Positions 16,147 through 25,451 of a stretch of DNA of 64,000 nt are shown here, piece after piece; within the stretch, counting starts at the first letter, position 1, and each line of letters begins with the position of its first letter. Under the pieces are notes generated by a model that was not told the origin of the DNA, ran no database searches, and worked only from the letters and a program-made list of their open reading frames with translations. Origin of the DNA: Bradyrhizobium embrapense. GTDB taxonomy: Bacteria; Pseudomonadota; Alphaproteobacteria; Rhizobiales; Xanthobacteraceae. A program made the translations under genes and the position numbers. The DNA lies in assembly GCF_001189235.2 (NCBI RefSeq), contig NZ_LFIP02000001.1:496001-560000 (forward strand), given 5' to 3'.

Positions 16147-17652
16147 ATGGCCTTGATTGATTCGAACGTCCACAAGCTCGCGCCCGACGCCGCGTCCCCG
16201 ACCTATCGGAGCGCGCCGCACAACATCGAAGCGGAACAGGGGCTGCTGGGCGCTATCCTGGTCAACAACGACGCCTTCTACCGGGTCTCCGACTTCCTGG
16301 AGCCGAAGCACTTCTTCGAGGCCATCCACCAGCAGATCTATGAAACCGCCGGCAGCCTGATCCGGATGGGCAAGGTCGCCAATCCCGTGACCTTGAAGAC
16401 ATTCCTGCCTGCCGACCTCGACCTCGGCGGCATCACGGTGAGCCAATACCTCGCCCGCCTCGCCGCCGAAGCGACCACCATCATCAACGCGCAGGACTAT
16501 GGCCGTACCGTCTATGATCTCAGCCTGCGCCGCAACCTGATCCAGATCGGCGAGGAGATCGTCAACGTCGCCTACGACGCCCCCGTGGATTTCGCCCCGC
16601 GTGCGCAGATCGAGGACGCCGAACGGCAGCTCTACAGCCTCGCTGAAACCGGCCGCTACGATGGCGGCTTCCAGCGCTTTGCCGACGCACTCACGGTCGC
16701 CGTCGACATGGCAGCCAAGGCGTTCCAGCGCGACGGCAAGCTGTCCGGTATTTCGACCGGGCTGCGCGACCTCGACACCAAGATGGGCGGATTGCAGCCG
16801 AGCGACCTGATCGTGCTCGCCGGCCGTCCCGGCATGGGCAAGACCTCGCTCGCCACCAACATCGCCTACAACATCGCCAAGGCCTATGTTCCCGAAGTGC
16901 AGGCTGACGGCACCATCAAGGCGATCAACGGCGGCGCGGTCGGCTTCTTCTCCTGCGAAATGAGCGGCGAACAGCTCGCCACCCGTATTCTCGCCGAGCG
17001 CACCGGCATTCCCTCCAGCCATATCCGGCGCGGCGGCATCTCCGAGCTCGATTTTGAGAAGATCCGCGACTGCTCGATCGAGTTGCAGTCGCTGCCGTTC
17101 TACGTCGACGAAACCGGTGGCCTGTCGATCTCGCAGCTCACCGCGCGCGCCCGCCGCCTCAAGCGGCAAAAGGGTCTCGACCTGATCGTGATCGACTACA
17201 TCCAGCTGTTGCAGGGTTCGGGCAAGAAGGGCAACGACAACCGCGTGCAGGAAATCACCGAGATCACCACCAATCTGAAGGCGCTGGCGAAGGAGCTCAA
17301 CGTCCCCGTGATCGCGCTGTCGCAGCTCTCGCGTCAGGTCGAAAACCGCGACGACAAGCGGCCGCAGCTTTCGGACCTGCGTGAATCCGGCTCGATCGAG
17401 CAGGACGCCGACGTCGTGATGTTCGTGTACCGCGAGGAATACTATCTCGCGAACAAGGAACCACGGCCCGGCACTCCGGAGCACGCGACCTGGCAAGCCG
17501 AAATGGAGCGCGCGCTCGGCAAGGCCGAAGTCATCATCGGCAAGCAGCGCCATGGTCCGACCGGCACCGTCGAACTGCACTTCGAAGCCAGCGTCACCCG
17601 GTTCGGCGACCTCGCATCGGACGGACAGGTCCCGGATCGCCCCTCGTACTAG
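16147..17652 (+). CDS. dnaB: Replicative DNA helicase
   Basis: Hexameric 5'-3' helicase of the replication fork, loading primase and unwinding ahead of the polymerase. The 501-residue protein has the N-terminal primase-interaction domain (with AEQGLLGAILVNNDAFYRV), the linker, and a RecA-like domain with Walker A GRPGMGKTS at about 226-234, Walker B LIVIDYIQLL at about 351, and the DLRESGSIEQDADVV region. Full length for the family. No intein is present. alr follows 48 bp downstream and may be cotranscribed. Confidence 0.97.
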   Translation: MALIDSNVHKLAPDAASPTYRSAPHNIEAEQGLLGAILVNNDAFYRVSDFLEPKHFFEAIHQQIYETAGSLIRMGKVANPVTLKTFLPADLDLGGITVSQYLARLAAEATTIINAQDYGRTVYDLSLRRNLIQIGEEIVNVAYDAPVDFAPRAQIEDAERQLYSLAETGRYDGGFQRFADALTVAVDMAAKAFQRDGKLSGISTGLRDLDTKMGGLQPSDLIVLAGRPGMGKTSLATNIAYNIAKAYVPEVQADGTIKAINGGAVGFFSCEMSGEQLATRILAERTGIPSSHIRRGGISELDFEKIRDCSIELQSLPFYVDETGGLSISQLTARARRLKRQKGLDLIVIDYIQLLQGSGKKGNDNRVQEITEITTNLKALAKELNVPVIALSQLSRQVENRDDKRPQLSDLRESGSIEQDADVVMFVYREEYYLANKEPRPGTPEHATWQAEMERALGKAEVIIGKQRHGPTGTVELHFEASVTRFGDLASDGQVPDRPSY

Positions 17653-17700
17653 CGGAGCGGCGCAGTTGAAGGCCGCCCGCCCCGCGCGTACAACTGAGCC

Positions 17701-19005
17701 ATGAACATCGTGACCGACGCAAAATCGCAGCTGACGCCCGAAGCCAATCTGCTGGCGGCCCATCCGACCGCCACCGGCATCCTCACCGTCGATCTCGACG
17801 CCATCATCGCCAACTGGCGCAAGCTCGAGAAGACCGCGGTACCTGCGGAATGCGCCGCCGTGGTCAAGGCCAACGCCTATGGCTGCGGCGCCGAGCAGGT
17901 GTCGCGGGCGCTGGCCAAGGCCGGCTGCAAGACCCTCTTCGTCGCCACCGTCGAAGAGGCCGCCGTGGTGCGCGCCGCCGTTCCGCAAGCGACCGTGTAT
18001 GCGCTCGGCGGCTTCTTCCAGCAGACCGGCGACGCCTACGCCAAAATCGACTGCAAGCCCGTCATCGGCGATCTCAACGAGCTCGCCGAATGGGACGTGT
18101 TCTGCCGCCGCTCCGGCTGGTCCGGCGGCGCCGCCATCCATATCGACACCGGCATGAACCGGCTCGGGCTGACGGTCAGCGAAGCGCAAGGCATCATCCC
18201 GCGGATCAATGCCGGCGATCACGGCATCACGCTGGTCATGAGCCACCTCGTCTCCGCCGAATTGCTCAACAATCCCGCCAACGCCAGGCAGCTTGCGAGC
18301 TTCCGCGAGATCGCAAGCCTGTTCACCGGCGTGCCGGCCTCGCTGGCAAACTCCTCCGGCGTGTTCCTCGGCGCCCAATTCCAGTTCGAAATGGTGCGGC
18401 CGGGCTGCGCGCTCTACGGCGTCAACCCGACGCCGGAGGCGGACAACCCGATGCAGCCTGTGGTCGACCTCAAGGCGCGCATCGTGCAGATCCGCAACAT
18501 CGATCGCGGCGAGACCGTCGGCTATGGCGGCACCTGGACCGCACGGCGGCCGACCCGGCTTGCGATCGTCGCCGCGGGCTATGCCGACGGCTATTTCCGC
18601 GCCGCCAGCGCCAATGACGGCACCCGCGGTGCCGAGGTCGTGGTCGCCGGCAAGCGCTGCCCGATCGCCGGCCGCGTCTCGATGGATCTGATCGCGGTCG
18701 ACGTCACCGACCTCGACAAGAATGCCGTGCGGCGCGGTCACATGGTGACGCTGATCGGCGAAGGCATCACGGTCGACGAGGTCGCGCATCATTTCGGCAC
18801 CATCGGCTACGAGGTGCTGACCAGCCTCGGCCGCCGCTTCGTGCGCATCTACAAGGGCGGCGATGCCGTCGCCGCGCGCAGTGACACGGTCGCCGAGAAG
18901 GGCGAGACAGCCGCCGAGAAGACCGAGCCCGCCGCTGCGCAAGCGGCGCCGCCAACCTTGCCGACAGCAGCGCCGCCCGCGCCGCCGCCATTGCCCTCCG
19001 CCTGA
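17701..19005 (+). CDS. alr: Alanine racemase
   Basis: PLP enzyme interconverting L- and D-alanine for peptidoglycan. PLP Lys is at about residue 56 in VVKANAYGCG; the second catalytic base is Tyr at about 292 in AAGYADGYFR. The C-terminal domain shows CPIAGRVSMDLIAVDVT. At 434 residues it is longer than the usual 360-390 because of a roughly 50-residue Ala/Pro/Glu tail after the last domain, probably disordered. It follows dnaB closely, a common alphaproteobacterial order (dnaB-alr-radA), here interrupted by three genes. Confidence 0.94.
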   Translation: MNIVTDAKSQLTPEANLLAAHPTATGILTVDLDAIIANWRKLEKTAVPAECAAVVKANAYGCGAEQVSRALAKAGCKTLFVATVEEAAVVRAAVPQATVYALGGFFQQTGDAYAKIDCKPVIGDLNELAEWDVFCRRSGWSGGAAIHIDTGMNRLGLTVSEAQGIIPRINAGDHGITLVMSHLVSAELLNNPANARQLASFREIASLFTGVPASLANSSGVFLGAQFQFEMVRPGCALYGVNPTPEADNPMQPVVDLKARIVQIRNIDRGETVGYGGTWTARRPTRLAIVAAGYADGYFRAASANDGTRGAEVVVAGKRCPIAGRVSMDLIAVDVTDLDKNAVRRGHMVTLIGEGITVDEVAHHFGTIGYEVLTSLGRRFVRIYKGGDAVAARSDTVAEKGETAAEKTEPAAAQAAPPTLPTAAPPAPPPLPSA

Positions 19006-19035
19006 CGACGTGACCAGTCGCGACTGCCTGACCGC

Positions 19036-19806
19036 ATGAAGATCGCGACCTTCAACATCAACAATGTCAATCGCCGGCTGCCGAACCTGCTGCGCTGGCT
19101 GAAATCGGCCAAGCCCGACGTCGTCAGCCTGCAGGAGCTGAAGGCGAGCGACGCCGAGTTTCCAGCGGCCGCGCTCGAGAAGGCCGGCTACGGCGCGGTG
19201 TGGCAGGGCCAGAAGACCTGGAATGGCGTCGCCATCCTCGCGCGCAAGGCCGAGCCGGTCCTGATCCGCTCCGCCCTGCCCGGTGACGCCAGCGATCATG
19301 AAGCGCGCTACATCGAGGCCGCGGTGCGCGGCATCGTCGTCACCAGCCTTTATCTGCCGAACGGCAATCCGCAGCCCGGCCCGAAATTCGACTACAAGCT
19401 CGCCTGGTTCAAGCGGCTGCGCGCCCATGCCGCCAAGCTGCTCAAGCAGAACGTCCCCGTGGTGCTCGCCGGCGACTACAACGTCGCGCCGACGCCGCTC
19501 GACATCTATCCGACCCGCTCCTGGGACAAGGATGCGCTGATCCAGCCCAAGAGCCGCGCCGCGTTCAAGGCACTGGTCGATCAAGGATGGTGCGATGCGA
19601 TCCGCACATTGCATCCGGATCGTCAGATGTTCACCTTCTGGGACTACAAGCGCCAGCGCTGGCCGCGTGATGCAGGTCTCCGGCTCGATCATCTGCTGCT
19701 CAGCCCGCAAGTTGCGGCGCGGCTCGCGAAAGTCGGCGTCGACCGCGACGTTCGTGGCGAGGAAGGCGCCAGCGATCACGCGCCGGCGTGGGCAGTGTTG
19801 CGGTGA
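19036..19806 (+). CDS. xth: Exodeoxyribonuclease III / AP endonuclease
   Basis: Mg-dependent 3'-5' exonuclease and apurinic-site endonuclease of base excision repair. 256 residues, the family length. Visible active-site blocks are LQELKASDAEFP (metal Glu), NGVAIL, GDYNVAPTPLDIY (Asp and Asn), RLDHLLLS and SDHAPAWA (final Asp-His). It follows alr by 30 bp on the same strand. Most alphaproteobacteria have two exonuclease III genes; which paralogue this is cannot be told here. Confidence 0.93.
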   Translation: MKIATFNINNVNRRLPNLLRWLKSAKPDVVSLQELKASDAEFPAAALEKAGYGAVWQGQKTWNGVAILARKAEPVLIRSALPGDASDHEARYIEAAVRGIVVTSLYLPNGNPQPGPKFDYKLAWFKRLRAHAAKLLKQNVPVVLAGDYNVAPTPLDIYPTRSWDKDALIQPKSRAAFKALVDQGWCDAIRTLHPDRQMFTFWDYKRQRWPRDAGLRLDHLLLSPQVAARLAKVGVDRDVRGEEGASDHAPAWAVLR

Positions 19807-19991
19807 TCGCGCTCGAACCACAGTCACACAATCGACCCGGCGCAGGCTGGTCCGAGTCTCGCTGCGCTGCGCACGAACGCGTGTCGCTGGCTGGGCGGCA
19901 CCCTTGCATCGTCTCCGACCATGGGGTCACACTGAGCCTTCGCTCTCGGGACGCATATCCTGAATGGCCCGGCAGCAGATCCGGAGTGCGC

Positions 19992-20717
19992 GTGGGCTTC
20001 CTGTTCGTCCTCACCGTCGGCCTGGTCGCCGGCACCATTTCCGGCATCGTCGGCACCGGCTCGTCGATCATGCTGATGCCGGTGCTGGTCTATCAATACG
20101 GGCCGAAACAGGCAGTGCCGATCATGGCGGTCGCCGCCGTCATGGCCAATCTGTCGCGCATCCTGGCCTGGTGGCGCGAGGTCGACTGGCGCGCCTGCGC
20201 CGCTTACTCGATCACGGGCATTCCAGCCGCAGCGCTCGGCGCGCGCACCCTGCTAGCCCTGCCCTCGCGCGCGGTCGACATCGCGATCGGCGTGTTCCTG
20301 ATCGCAATGGTGCCGGTGCGGCACTGGCTGGCGCGACATGAACTGAAGGCCAATCTCTGGCATCTCGCAATCGGCGGCGGGCTGATCGGCTATCTCACCG
20401 GCATCGTGGCCTCGACCGGCCCGCTCAGCGTGCCGCTGTTCTTGTTTTACGGCCTCAGCAAGGGCGCGTTCCTCGCCACCGAAGCGGCGAGTTCGCTCGG
20501 GCTCTATGTCAGCAAGTCCGTGACCTTCGAGCGGTTCGGCGCGCTGACGCCTGACATCGCGCTGAAGGGCCTGATCGCCGGCGCCTCGCTGATGGCCGGC
20601 GCCTTCATCGCCAAACGCTTCGTGCTGCGGATGAAGCCGGAGGCGTTCCGCCTGATCATGGACGGCATCATGCTGGCAGCGGGGGTGTCGCTGCTATGGT
20701 CGGCTGCGGTCAGTTGA
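19992..20717 (+). CDS. TauE/SafE family membrane permease
   Basis: A roughly 241-residue membrane protein of the TauE/SafE (sulfite exporter) family, with about seven hydrophobic segments. The first contains the family motif GTISGIVGTGSSIMLMPVL, repeated in degenerate form in the second half (GLIGYLTGIVASTGPLSVPL). I choose the GTG at 19992 because GGAG sits 5 bases upstream and the family starts there; the longer frame to 19788 overlaps the exonuclease gene. Substrate unknown: organosulfur or small anion export is typical of the family. Confidence 0.82.
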   Translation: MGFLFVLTVGLVAGTISGIVGTGSSIMLMPVLVYQYGPKQAVPIMAVAAVMANLSRILAWWREVDWRACAAYSITGIPAAALGARTLLALPSRAVDIAIGVFLIAMVPVRHWLARHELKANLWHLAIGGGLIGYLTGIVASTGPLSVPLFLFYGLSKGAFLATEAASSLGLYVSKSVTFERFGALTPDIALKGLIAGASLMAGAFIAKRFVLRMKPEAFRLIMDGIMLAAGVSLLWSAAVS

Positions 20718-20744
20718 AGCTCGATCATCGACGGAAATGCGAAC

Positions 20745-21218
20745 ATGAAATCCTTCGAACTCTCGCTGTTCGCCGATTATTTTCAGTTCTACATCCAGGA
20801 CGAACCTGCATCGGGCGACCTGTCCGCTGCGTGGACGGGGGAAGCGACCGATCGATTGCTCGCGACCGCGCCTGGAACGGTTGGAATCGGTACCGTAAGG
20901 AACATGGATGTTCCGGTCGCGGTGCAGTTGCTCGAGCGCGAGCCGGACGATGATTTTGCCAACTGGGATCATGTGGTCGAAGCCAGCCTCGACGTCGCAT
21001 CCGGACGCATCGTGATCGCTGGTTGTACGGACTACTTGCCTGACGCGATGCGCATCGAAACCGCACCGGGGACCTATCGGGTCCGCGCGTCCTACGGCGC
21101 GCTCGACACGCTTTCGGAGGACGGCCTGGAGGGAAACGATCACTACAGGCTACAGCTGTGGCCCGCCCCGTCGATTGCGGTACGCATTGTGAAGCAGCGA
21201 CCGACGCCGGCCAACTGA
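20745..21218 (+). CDS. Hypothetical protein, 157 residues
   Basis: Unrecognised soluble protein. It starts MKSFELSLFADYFQFYIQDE, is acidic and rich in alternating hydrophobic residues, suggesting beta structure, and has a central segment VEASLDVASGRIVIAGCTDY. The pattern (short beta protein with an AGTY-like strand near the end) is faintly like ComJ-type proteins, but this is not strong enough to assign. No signal peptide or membrane segment. It lies 27 bp after the TauE-like gene and 101 bp before radA; codon use matches the neighbours. Confidence 0.7.
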   Translation: MKSFELSLFADYFQFYIQDEPASGDLSAAWTGEATDRLLATAPGTVGIGTVRNMDVPVAVQLLEREPDDDFANWDHVVEASLDVASGRIVIAGCTDYLPDAMRIETAPGTYRVRASYGALDTLSEDGLEGNDHYRLQLWPAPSIAVRIVKQRPTPAN

Positions 21219-21319
21219 CTCCGGTTCTTGACCGAACGTGCCTGGGCACGGCGACGACGTCGGAGGTTGCCGGCTCTTGATCCATGCTATGGAGAGAGAA
21301 CGGAATCGAGCTCTTCTCC

Positions 21320-22801
21320 ATGGCCAAATCCACCCTCTCTTTCATCTGCCAGAACTGCGGCGCGGCGTATAATCGCTGGCAGGGCAAGTGCGACTCCTGC
21401 GGCGAGTGGAACACGCTGGCCGAGGAAGACACCACGGGCTCGGTGCCGGTCTCGATCCGCTCGAAGCGCAAGGGGCGGACGTTCGCGCTGGAATCGCTGT
21501 CCGGCAAAACCCAGGACGCGCCACGGTTGTCGTCCGGCATGGCCGAGCTCGACCGTGTCACCGGCGGCGGCTTCGTCCGCGGCTCGGTGCTCTTGGTCGG
21601 CGGCGATCCCGGCATCGGCAAATCGACGCTGCTGACCCAGGCGACATCCATGATGGCGCGCGCGGGCCACCGCGCGGTCTACATCTCCGGCGAAGAAGCC
21701 GTCGCTCAGGTGCGGCTCCGCGCCGAGCGGCTCGGGCTCGCGGACGCGCCGGTGCAGCTCGCCTCCGAAACCTCGGTCGAGGACATCGTCTCGACACTGT
21801 CGGAAGGCGCGGTGCCGCGGCTGATCGTGATCGACTCGATCCAGACCATGTGGACCGACACGGTGGAGTCCGCGCCGGGCACGGTGACGCAGGTCCGCGC
21901 CTCGGCGCAGGCCCTCATTCGCTTCGCCAAGAAGACGGGGGCAACGATCATCCTGGTCGGGCATGTGACCAAGGACGGCCAGATCGCCGGCCCCCGCGTG
22001 GTCGAGCACATGGTCGATGCCGTGCTGTCGTTCGAGGGCGAAGGCTCGCAGCAGTTCCGCATCCTGCGCTCGGCCAAGAACCGCTTCGGCGCGACCGACG
22101 AGATCGGCGTGTTCGAGATGACCGGCCTCGGCCTGCGCGAGGTCACCAACCCCTCGGAACTGTTCCTCTCCGAACGCGAGCTCGGCAGCCCCGGCACGGC
22201 GGTATTTGCCGGCATCGAGGGGACCCGCCCGGTGCTGGTCGAGTTGCAGGCGCTGGTGGCGCCGACCTCGCTCGGCACCCCGCGCCGCGCCGTGGTCGGC
22301 TGGGACCCGAGCCGGCTGTCGATGGTGCTGGCGGTGCTGGAAGCGCATTGCGGCGTCAAATTGTCCGGACATGATGTCTATCTTAACGTCGCGGGCGGCC
22401 TGCGCATCCAGGAGCCGGCCGCGGACCTCGCGGCGGCGGCCGCGCTGGTCTCCTCGCTGGTGAATGCGCCCCTGCCGACGGATGCGGTTTATTTCGGCGA
22501 GATTTCGCTGTCGGGTGCGATCCGCCCGGTGGCGCAGACCCCGGCCCGGCTCAAGGAGGCCCTCAAGCTCGGTTTCGGCCGCGCCATCCTGCCCGAATCG
22601 GCCCGCGGCGATGGCGGCGGAGACAGCGGGCTTGCCCTCAACACGGTTGGCAATCTGACCACGCTGGTCGCCGAAATTGCGGCGCGCGGGACGCCGCGAG
22701 GTGGCCGGGCCGCGCCGAGGGACGACCAAGGCGGCTCCAGCGCCGCTGATCCCGTTGAGAAAAATGCCACACCGGCCCGATTCCGTCGCGAGACCAGCTA
22801 A
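21320..22801 (+). CDS. radA: DNA repair protein RadA
   Basis: RecA-like ATPase that promotes branch migration in recombinational repair. The 493-residue protein starts MAKSTLSFICQNCG and has an N-terminal zinc finger with Cys at 10, 13, 24 and 27. Walker A is GGDPGIGKST at about 93-102. The RadA-specific KNRFG motif (SAKNRFGATDEIG) follows, and the C-terminal Lon-protease-like domain ends in GLALNTVGNLTTL. An extra Gly/Arg-rich tail of about 40 residues is present. An in-frame start 12 codons upstream is rejected because the family starts at MAKxxxxFxCxxC. Confidence 0.95.
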   Translation: MAKSTLSFICQNCGAAYNRWQGKCDSCGEWNTLAEEDTTGSVPVSIRSKRKGRTFALESLSGKTQDAPRLSSGMAELDRVTGGGFVRGSVLLVGGDPGIGKSTLLTQATSMMARAGHRAVYISGEEAVAQVRLRAERLGLADAPVQLASETSVEDIVSTLSEGAVPRLIVIDSIQTMWTDTVESAPGTVTQVRASAQALIRFAKKTGATIILVGHVTKDGQIAGPRVVEHMVDAVLSFEGEGSQQFRILRSAKNRFGATDEIGVFEMTGLGLREVTNPSELFLSERELGSPGTAVFAGIEGTRPVLVELQALVAPTSLGTPRRAVVGWDPSRLSMVLAVLEAHCGVKLSGHDVYLNVAGGLRIQEPAADLAAAAALVSSLVNAPLPTDAVYFGEISLSGAIRPVAQTPARLKEALKLGFGRAILPESARGDGGGDSGLALNTVGNLTTLVAEIAARGTPRGGRAAPRDDQGGSSAADPVEKNATPARFRRETS

Positions 22802-22982
22802 AGCGGGCGTGACGTATCAGCCCCCCGCCGCTATACATCCGCCGCGCGGGACAGGTGGTGTTGCGGCCTTGCCGGATGCCCCCGATGCGCCTCAGTTAGG
22901 ACGGCACCGACTTTGCCGATTCGCGAGAGCCCTTAACAGCGTAAGCCCCGTACCGAAACGTACCAGCGGACCTGACCAGCCG

Positions 22983-23618
22983 ATGCCCATAACGATACTC
23001 GATCTCGTCCTGCTCGGCGTGATGCTGATTTCGGGCCTGCTTGCCATGGTGCGCGGCTTCATGCGCGAGATCCTGTCGATCGCGGCCTGGGGCGCCGCAG
23101 CCCTGGTCACGCTGTATGCTTTCTCGAAGCTGCTGCCGACCGCCAAAACTTACTTCAATAACGACACGGTCGCGGCCGTGGTGGTGGTGGCCGGCGTCTT
23201 CATCGGCACGCTGATCGTGGTCTCGATCATCACGGTGCGGATCTCGGACATGATCCTGGATTCCCGGATCGGCGCGCTCGACCGCACCCTCGGCTTCCTG
23301 TTCGGGCTCGCCCGCGGCCTCCTGATCGTGGTCGTGGCGTTCATGTTCTTCACCTGGCTGGTTCCGGACAAGCAGCGGCCCGATTGGGTCACCGGCGCGA
23401 AGTCCCGGGTGGTGCTGCAGGGAACCGGGGATTGGCTGATGGCGCTCTTGCCTGATGACCCCGAGAACACCATCTTAAAGAAGTTCAAGAAGAATAAGCC
23501 GGACGACGATTCTGCGGCTGATACCAACGATCAGGCGACGCCGGCGTCGGGCGATGGCTATAGCAAACCTGCGCGTGACAGCTTGAAAAAGCTGATCGAG
23601 AAACCCGCGGGCCGATAA
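22983..23618 (+). CDS. cvpA: CvpA family membrane protein
   Basis: A 211-residue inner-membrane protein with four hydrophobic segments in the first 130 residues and a charged, disordered cytoplasmic C-terminus. The N-terminus ITILDLVLLGVMLISGLLAM and the RGFMREILSIAAW loop are diagnostic of CvpA. The E. coli protein is needed for colicin V production and bile and membrane-stress tolerance; molecular role is unsettled. It stands directly before purF, the conserved cvpA-purF pair, and both are probably cotranscribed. Confidence 0.92.
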   Translation: MPITILDLVLLGVMLISGLLAMVRGFMREILSIAAWGAAALVTLYAFSKLLPTAKTYFNNDTVAAVVVVAGVFIGTLIVVSIITVRISDMILDSRIGALDRTLGFLFGLARGLLIVVVAFMFFTWLVPDKQRPDWVTGAKSRVVLQGTGDWLMALLPDDPENTILKKFKKNKPDDDSAADTNDQATPASGDGYSKPARDSLKKLIEKPAGR

Positions 23619-23644
23619 CGTATTTGGGCCCCTTGCGAGAGGCG

Positions 23645-25210
23645 ATGAACGAGATGCAAACCCCTTCCGATCATGCCGCCCAACTGGATCTCGACCTCGG
23701 CCCGACGGAATTGCAGGAACATCTTCGACAGGAACATCTCAGGGACGACGATCTCAGATACCACCCCGATCTCGATGGCGACACGCTGCGTGAGGAATGC
23801 GGCGTGTTCGGCGTCTTCGGCCATCCGGAGGCCGCCGCGATCACCGCGCTCGGCCTGCACGCCCTGCAGCACCGCGGCCAGGAGGCCGCTGGCATCGTCT
23901 CCTTCGACGGCGGCCGCTTCCACAGCGAACGCCGCCTCGGCCTGGTCGGCGACGCCTTCTCCCGCCGCGAGGTGATCGAACGTCTGCCCGGCAGCGCCGC
24001 AGTCGGCCATGTCCGCTACTCCACCACCGGCGGCACCATCCTGCGCAACGTGCAGCCGCTGTTCGCCGAGCTCAGCGCCGGCGGCTTTGCGGTCGGCCAC
24101 AACGGCAATTTGACCAACGGCCTGACCCTGCGCCGCGAGCTGGTCAAGGGCGGCGCCATGATGCAGTCGACCACCGACACCGAGGTGATCCTGCATCTCG
24201 TCGCGCAGTCGAAGCGCACCCACTTCATCGACCGTTTCATCGAGGCGCTGCGCACCATCGAGGGCGCCTATGCGCTTGTCGCGCTGACCAACAAGAAGCT
24301 GGTCGGCGCCCGCGATCCGCTGGGCATCCGTCCGCTGGTGCTCGGCGATCTCGACGGCCATCCGATCCTGACCTCGGAGACCTGCGCGCTCGACATGATC
24401 GGCGCGAAATATGTCCGCGACATCGACCCCGGCGAGATCATCGTGTTCGACGAGCGGGGGGCGCACAGCCACAAGCCGTTCCCGCCGAAGCCGGCGCGGC
24501 CCTGTATCTTCGAGTACATCTACTTCGCGCGCCCGGATTCGATCGTCGGCGGCCGCTCGGTGTACGACGTGCGTAAGGCGTTCGGCGCCCAGCTCGCCCG
24601 CGAGAGCCATCCCGAGGTCGACGTCGTGGTACCGGTGCCGGATTCCGGCGTGCCCGCCGCGGTCGGCTACAGCCAATATTCCGGCGTGCCGTTCGAGCTC
24701 GGCATCATCCGCAACCACTATGTCGGCCGCACCTTCATCCAGCCGACCCAGACCGTGCGCGAGCTCGGCGTGCGCATGAAGCATTCGGCCAACCGCGCCG
24801 CGATCGAAGGCAAGCGCATCATCCTGATCGACGACTCGCTGGTGCGCGGCACCACCTCGAAGAAGATCGTCCGCATGATGCGCGACGCCGGCGCCCGCGA
24901 GGTGCATTTCCGCCTCGCCTCGCCGCCGATCCTCTATCCCGACTATTACGGCATCGACCTGCCCGATCGCGGCGGCCTGCTCGCCGCGACCCATTCGCTC
25001 GAGGAGATGCGGGACATCATCGGCGCCGACTCGCTCGCCTTCCTGTCGATCGACGGCATGTACCGCGCGATGGGCTATGAGGGGCGCGATCCCGCCAATC
25101 CGAGATTCGCCGACCACTGCTTCACCGGCGCCTATCCGACCCATCTCACCGACCAGAGCGAAACCGAGGCCCCGCCGCGACAGCTCTCGCTGCTGGCCGA
25201 GGCAAGCTGA
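23645..25210 (+). CDS. purF: Amidophosphoribosyltransferase with long N-terminal extension
   Basis: Committed step of purine synthesis: PRPP plus glutamine gives phosphoribosylamine. The glutaminase Cys is at residue 52 (EECGVFGVFG) if translation starts at 23645, so an extension of about 51 acidic residues must be removed to expose it; the best-studied pro-enzymes have about 11. The PRPP loop IILIDDSLVRGTT is present. The Fe-S ligands of the B. subtilis type look lost: the HPCFYGID site reads YPDYYGID, and CxxC near the end reads ADHC. Alternative starts are 23624 (TTG), 23654 (ATG) and an in-frame TTG inside the extension. Confidence 0.95.
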   Translation: MNEMQTPSDHAAQLDLDLGPTELQEHLRQEHLRDDDLRYHPDLDGDTLREECGVFGVFGHPEAAAITALGLHALQHRGQEAAGIVSFDGGRFHSERRLGLVGDAFSRREVIERLPGSAAVGHVRYSTTGGTILRNVQPLFAELSAGGFAVGHNGNLTNGLTLRRELVKGGAMMQSTTDTEVILHLVAQSKRTHFIDRFIEALRTIEGAYALVALTNKKLVGARDPLGIRPLVLGDLDGHPILTSETCALDMIGAKYVRDIDPGEIIVFDERGAHSHKPFPPKPARPCIFEYIYFARPDSIVGGRSVYDVRKAFGAQLARESHPEVDVVVPVPDSGVPAAVGYSQYSGVPFELGIIRNHYVGRTFIQPTQTVRELGVRMKHSANRAAIEGKRIILIDDSLVRGTTSKKIVRMMRDAGAREVHFRLASPPILYPDYYGIDLPDRGGLLAATHSLEEMRDIIGADSLAFLSIDGMYRAMGYEGRDPANPRFADHCFTGAYPTHLTDQSETEAPPRQLSLLAEAS

Positions 25211-25221
25211 CGGAGCACGCC

Positions 25222-25365
25222 ATGCAGCCGATCATGGGCATCCTCTGTGGGGTGCTGCTGGTCGGCTTCATCGTGTTTGCGTTCAGACAGGGCATGAAGG
25301 TGACGCCCGACAATTCGGGCAACGGCACCAACAGCAGCAATATGGACCAGGGGCCCGGCCCCTAG
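25222..25365 (+). CDS. Small membrane protein, 47 residues
   Basis: ATG at 25222 to TAG at 25365, 11 bp after the purF stop, with GGAG 7 bases before the start. One hydrophobic helix at about residues 4-20 (MGILCGVLLVGFIVFAF) is followed by a short polar, Asn/Gly/Ser-rich tail ending QGPGP. Function unknown. The ribosome site and tight spacing to purF argue that it is a real gene at the end of the cvpA-purF operon. Confidence 0.55.
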   Translation: MQPIMGILCGVLLVGFIVFAFRQGMKVTPDNSGNGTNSSNMDQGPGP

Positions 25366-25451
25366 CCGAAAGCGCAGGAATTCGTCATGGCCGGGCTTGT
25401 CCCGGCCATTTCCGTCTGTAATACCCGCCGCGAGAGATGGACGGACAGACA

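Noticed and set aside
15913..19827. A 1304-codon open frame on the minus strand opposite dnaB, alr and the exonuclease gene
   Set aside because: The plus-strand genes are conserved, with all catalytic motifs; GC-rich third positions leave the opposite frame free of stops. Its translation is Arg/Asp/Gly/His-rich without any domain.
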